From an uncultured Clostridia bacterium (lineage in GTDB: Bacteria > Bacillota > Clostridia > UBA1381): a stretch of DNA of 8,148 nt. Made by a program: the position numbers and the translations under genes. The stretch's first letter is position 1; each line of letters opens with the position of its first letter. The DNA lies in NCBI GenBank assembly GCA_905235885.1, contig CAJONM010000023.1:1-8148 (forward strand), read 5' to 3'. Shown here one piece after another: positions 6,573 to 8,148 of the stretch. The notes under the pieces are model-generated. The model did not search any database. It was not told where the DNA came from and saw nothing but the letters and a program-made list of their open reading frames with translations.

Positions 6573-7883
6573 ATGTGGGCATTTGAAAGCGTATTTTATC
6601 AGATATATCCCTTGGGCTTTTGCGGTGCGCCGTTTGAAAATGACGGCGTTTTGAAACATAGGATAAAAAAAGTATCGGAATGGATACCGCACATCAAAAA
6701 ACTCGGTGCGAATGCGATATATTTCTCGCCCGTCTTTGAGTCGGACACGCATGGCTACAACACACGCGACTTTTTCAAAACAGATACGAGGCTCGGCACC
6801 AACGAGGATCTCAAAGAGCTTATTGCGCTTCTCCATGAAAACGGCATAAAGGTTGTTCTTGACGGAGTGTTCAATCATGTCGGCAGAGGCTTTTGGGCAT
6901 TTCAAGATGTATTAGAAAAGCGTTGGGACTCTCCGTATAAAAATTGGTTCAATATAGATTTCGGCGGCAACAGCAATTATAACGACGGATTATGGTATGA
7001 GGGCTGGGAAGGCAACTATGACCTCGTAAAGCTGAATTTATATGATCCGGCTGTTAAGGAGCATTTGTTTTCGGCTGTAAAGTTCTGGATAGATTATTTT
7101 GATATTGACGGACTCCGGCTTGATGTCGCATACTGCCTTACGCCCGAATTTCTCTCGGAGCTGCGCGGACATACCCAAAGCCTGAAGAATGAATTTGTGC
7201 TTATCGGCGAGCTTTTGCACGGTGATTATTCGCAAAGAGTAAATGACGGTATGCTGCATTCCTGCACAAACTATCAGTGCTATAAGGGGCTTTATTCATC
7301 GTTTAACTCGATGAATATGTTTGAGATAATACATTCCGTTCAGCGCCTGTTCGGTGACGAACAATGGTGCGTATGCCGCGGCAAGCATCTGATGAACTTT
7401 GTCGATAACCATGATGTCACGAGGATTGCAAGCATACTTTCAAACCCCGATCATCTGCCGCTCATATACGGAATGATGTTCGGTATGCCCGGCTTCCCAT
7501 GCATATATTACGGCAGCGAGTTTGGCGTGCAGGGTGATAAATCTCAGGGCGACCCGGCGCTGCGTCCGTCTATAGACGCTCCACAGGAAAATGAGCTGAC
7601 GGAATTAATATCAAGGCTTGCCAACGCATTTAAAAACAGCGACGCTCTCAAAAACGGCTCATTCCGATCCGTTCTCCTGCAAAACAAGCACTGCATATTT
7701 GAGCGAAAAACCGACAGCGAAAGAGTTCTGGTTGCAATAAATGCCGACTCCGCACCGGCAATGTGCCATTTTGACGCGGGATGCGGTATGGCACAGGATC
7801 TTATAACTGGCAAAACACACGATTTCGGCGGCGGCTCGGAGCTTCCCCCGTACAGCGTGCAATTCTGGAAAACAGAACGATGA
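6573..7883 (+). CDS. Cytoplasmic GH13 alpha-amylase-family glycosidase (maltodextrin-acting, neopullulanase/cyclomaltodextrinase-like)
   Basis: This enzyme belongs to glycoside hydrolase family 13, which cleaves alpha-glucosidic bonds in starch-derived oligosaccharides. The 436-residue protein opens directly into the (beta/alpha)8 barrel (SVFYQIYPLGF) and carries the four classic regions. These are DGVFNH (D97, N101, H102), GLRLDVAYC (R182, nucleophile D184), IGEL (acid/base E213) and FVDNHD (H280, D281). The LVKLN block (151-155) and YGSEFGVQGDKSQGDPALRP (313-332) resemble neopullulanase/cyclomaltodextrinase-type members. However, their N-terminal CBM34-like domain is absent. There is no signal peptide, so it should act on imported maltodextrins. 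A short beta-rich C-terminal domain (about 355-436) completes the fold. AGGAG (6559-6563) overlaps the comM stop and is 9 nt from the ATG, so the two genes are probably co-transcribed. Exact substrate (maltodextrin, cyclodextrin or pullulan fragments) cannot be decided from sequence. Confidence 0.9.
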   Translation: MWAFESVFYQIYPLGFCGAPFENDGVLKHRIKKVSEWIPHIKKLGANAIYFSPVFESDTHGYNTRDFFKTDTRLGTNEDLKELIALLHENGIKVVLDGVFNHVGRGFWAFQDVLEKRWDSPYKNWFNIDFGGNSNYNDGLWYEGWEGNYDLVKLNLYDPAVKEHLFSAVKFWIDYFDIDGLRLDVAYCLTPEFLSELRGHTQSLKNEFVLIGELLHGDYSQRVNDGMLHSCTNYQCYKGLYSSFNSMNMFEIIHSVQRLFGDEQWCVCRGKHLMNFVDNHDVTRIASILSNPDHLPLIYGMMFGMPGFPCIYYGSEFGVQGDKSQGDPALRPSIDAPQENELTELISRLANAFKNSDALKNGSFRSVLLQNKHCIFERKTDSERVLVAINADSAPAMCHFDAGCGMAQDLITGKTHDFGGGSELPPYSVQFWKTER

Positions 7884-7890
7884 CCCACTT

Positions 7891-7924
7891 TGTCAGGTTC
7901 CGCCTGACATTTCCCCAAAAGGGG
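7891..7924 (+). repeat. Two-hairpin palindromic element after the GH13 gene
   Basis: TGTCAGG (7891-7897) pairs with CCTGACA (7903-7909) around TTCCG. A second stem CCCC (7913-7916) and GGGG (7921-7924) with an AAAA loop follows at once. Only a short ATTT separates them, so termination may be weak. The double-hairpin layout resembles dispersed intergenic repeats that I recall from gut Clostridia; that resemblance is from memory and unchecked. It is the only candidate transcription stop for the comM-GH13 unit. Confidence 0.55.
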
Positions 7925-7987
7925 GCAGACTTGTGTATGGGGTTGGCAGCTTTGTAAGCAAAAAGGCAAAAAAAATAAATTTAGCCC

Positions 7988-8016
7988 TTGACAAATATCC
8001 TAACATATGCTAAAAT
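7988..8016 (+). promoter_or_regulatory. Predicted sigma-A promoter of tRNA-Ser
   Basis: Perfect TTGACA (7988-7993), a 17-bp spacer and TAAAAT (8011-8016), with TGC before the -10. The predicted start near 8023 gives a 5' leader of about 39 nt to be removed by RNase P. Confidence 0.85.
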
Positions 8017-8034
8017 ATATGATGCTTGTTGAAA

Positions 8035-8057
8035 GCGGATATGATTCGGATATTCGC
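8035..8057 (+). other. Hairpin in the tRNA-Ser 5' leader
   Basis: GCGGATAT (8035-8042) can pair with ATATTCGC (8050-8057) with one G-U pair around a 7-nt loop, ending 4 nt before the tRNA. CGGATAT also occurs twice in direct orientation (8036 and 8047). It may affect leader processing; low certainty. Confidence 0.35.
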
Positions 8058-8061
8058 ATAC

Positions 8062-8148
8062 GGAGGAGTATCGAAGTGGTCATAACGGGCCGCACTCGAA
8101 ATGCGGTAGTCCGAAAGGGCTCGTGGGTTCGAATCCCACCTCCTCCGC
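8062..8148 (+). tRNA. tRNA-Ser (anticodon CGA), 3' CCA at the window edge
   Basis: This tRNA reads UCG serine codons. The acceptor stem GGAGGAG (8062-8068) pairs with CTCCTCC (8140-8146), and the discriminator is G (8147), as expected for serine. The anticodon stem CCGCA/TGCGG (8090-8094 and 8102-8106) encloses the loop CTCGAAA with CGA at 8097-8099. The long variable arm AGTCC-GAAA-GGGCT (8108-8121) is diagnostic of a class II tRNA. The T arm GTGGG-TTCGAAT-CCCAC spans 8123-8139. The last visible base is the first C of a possible encoded CCA. The gene has its own promoter and is separate from the GH13 operon. Confidence 0.96.

Noticed and set aside
1..8148. CRISPR array, prophage or insertion sequence
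   Set aside because: There are no regularly spaced repeats, no transposase or integrase frame, and no phage-type genes on either strand.

Overview
The window looks like chromosome of a fermentative anaerobic bacterium, most likely a Gram-positive Clostridia or Oscillospirales-type organism. This is inferred from strong AGGAGG-type ribosome binding sites, clean sigma-A promoters, frequent ATA isoleucine codons, a six-gene-type ferredoxin-linked [NiFe] hydrogenase operon and short palindromic intergenic elements. No phage, transposase, CRISPR or plasmid gene is visible, and taxonomy cannot be fixed from this sequence alone.

Left half (1-4711, minus strand): a tightly packed operon in the order echA-echB-echC-echD-echE, encoding the membrane-bound, energy-converting [NiFe] hydrogenase Ech (group 4). 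EchA is the NuoL-like antiporter subunit, EchB the NuoH-like membrane anchor, EchC the NuoB-like small subunit, EchD the NuoC-like subunit and EchE the NuoD-like [NiFe] large subunit. EchE runs off the left edge only a few residues short of its expected end. The expected sixth gene, echF (a 2[4Fe-4S] ferredoxin-like subunit), should lie just outside the window. Together these proteins would oxidise reduced ferredoxin, make H2 and pump ions.

Centre (4712-5029): a 318-bp divergent control region with no credible gene. It carries a near-consensus promoter for ech (minus strand), a near-consensus promoter for the comM operon (plus strand), a consensus DnaA box next to the latter, and three separate inverted repeats between the two promoters. 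This is the least explained part of the window.

Right half (5030-8148, plus strand): comM (a YifB/Mg-chelatase-like AAA+ ATPase) and, 13 bp later, a cytoplasmic GH13 alpha-amylase-family enzyme, apparently co-transcribed. A 178-bp gap follows with a two-hairpin palindromic element and a strong promoter. It leads into a tRNA-Ser with anticodon CGA, whose 3' end meets the right edge.

All three promoters have a 17-bp spacer and a TGn extension in front of the -10. I found no clearly novel multi-gene system. The coding content is recognisable, and the points worth a second look are mostly the intergenic palindromes, the single DnaA box and the comM-GH13 pairing.
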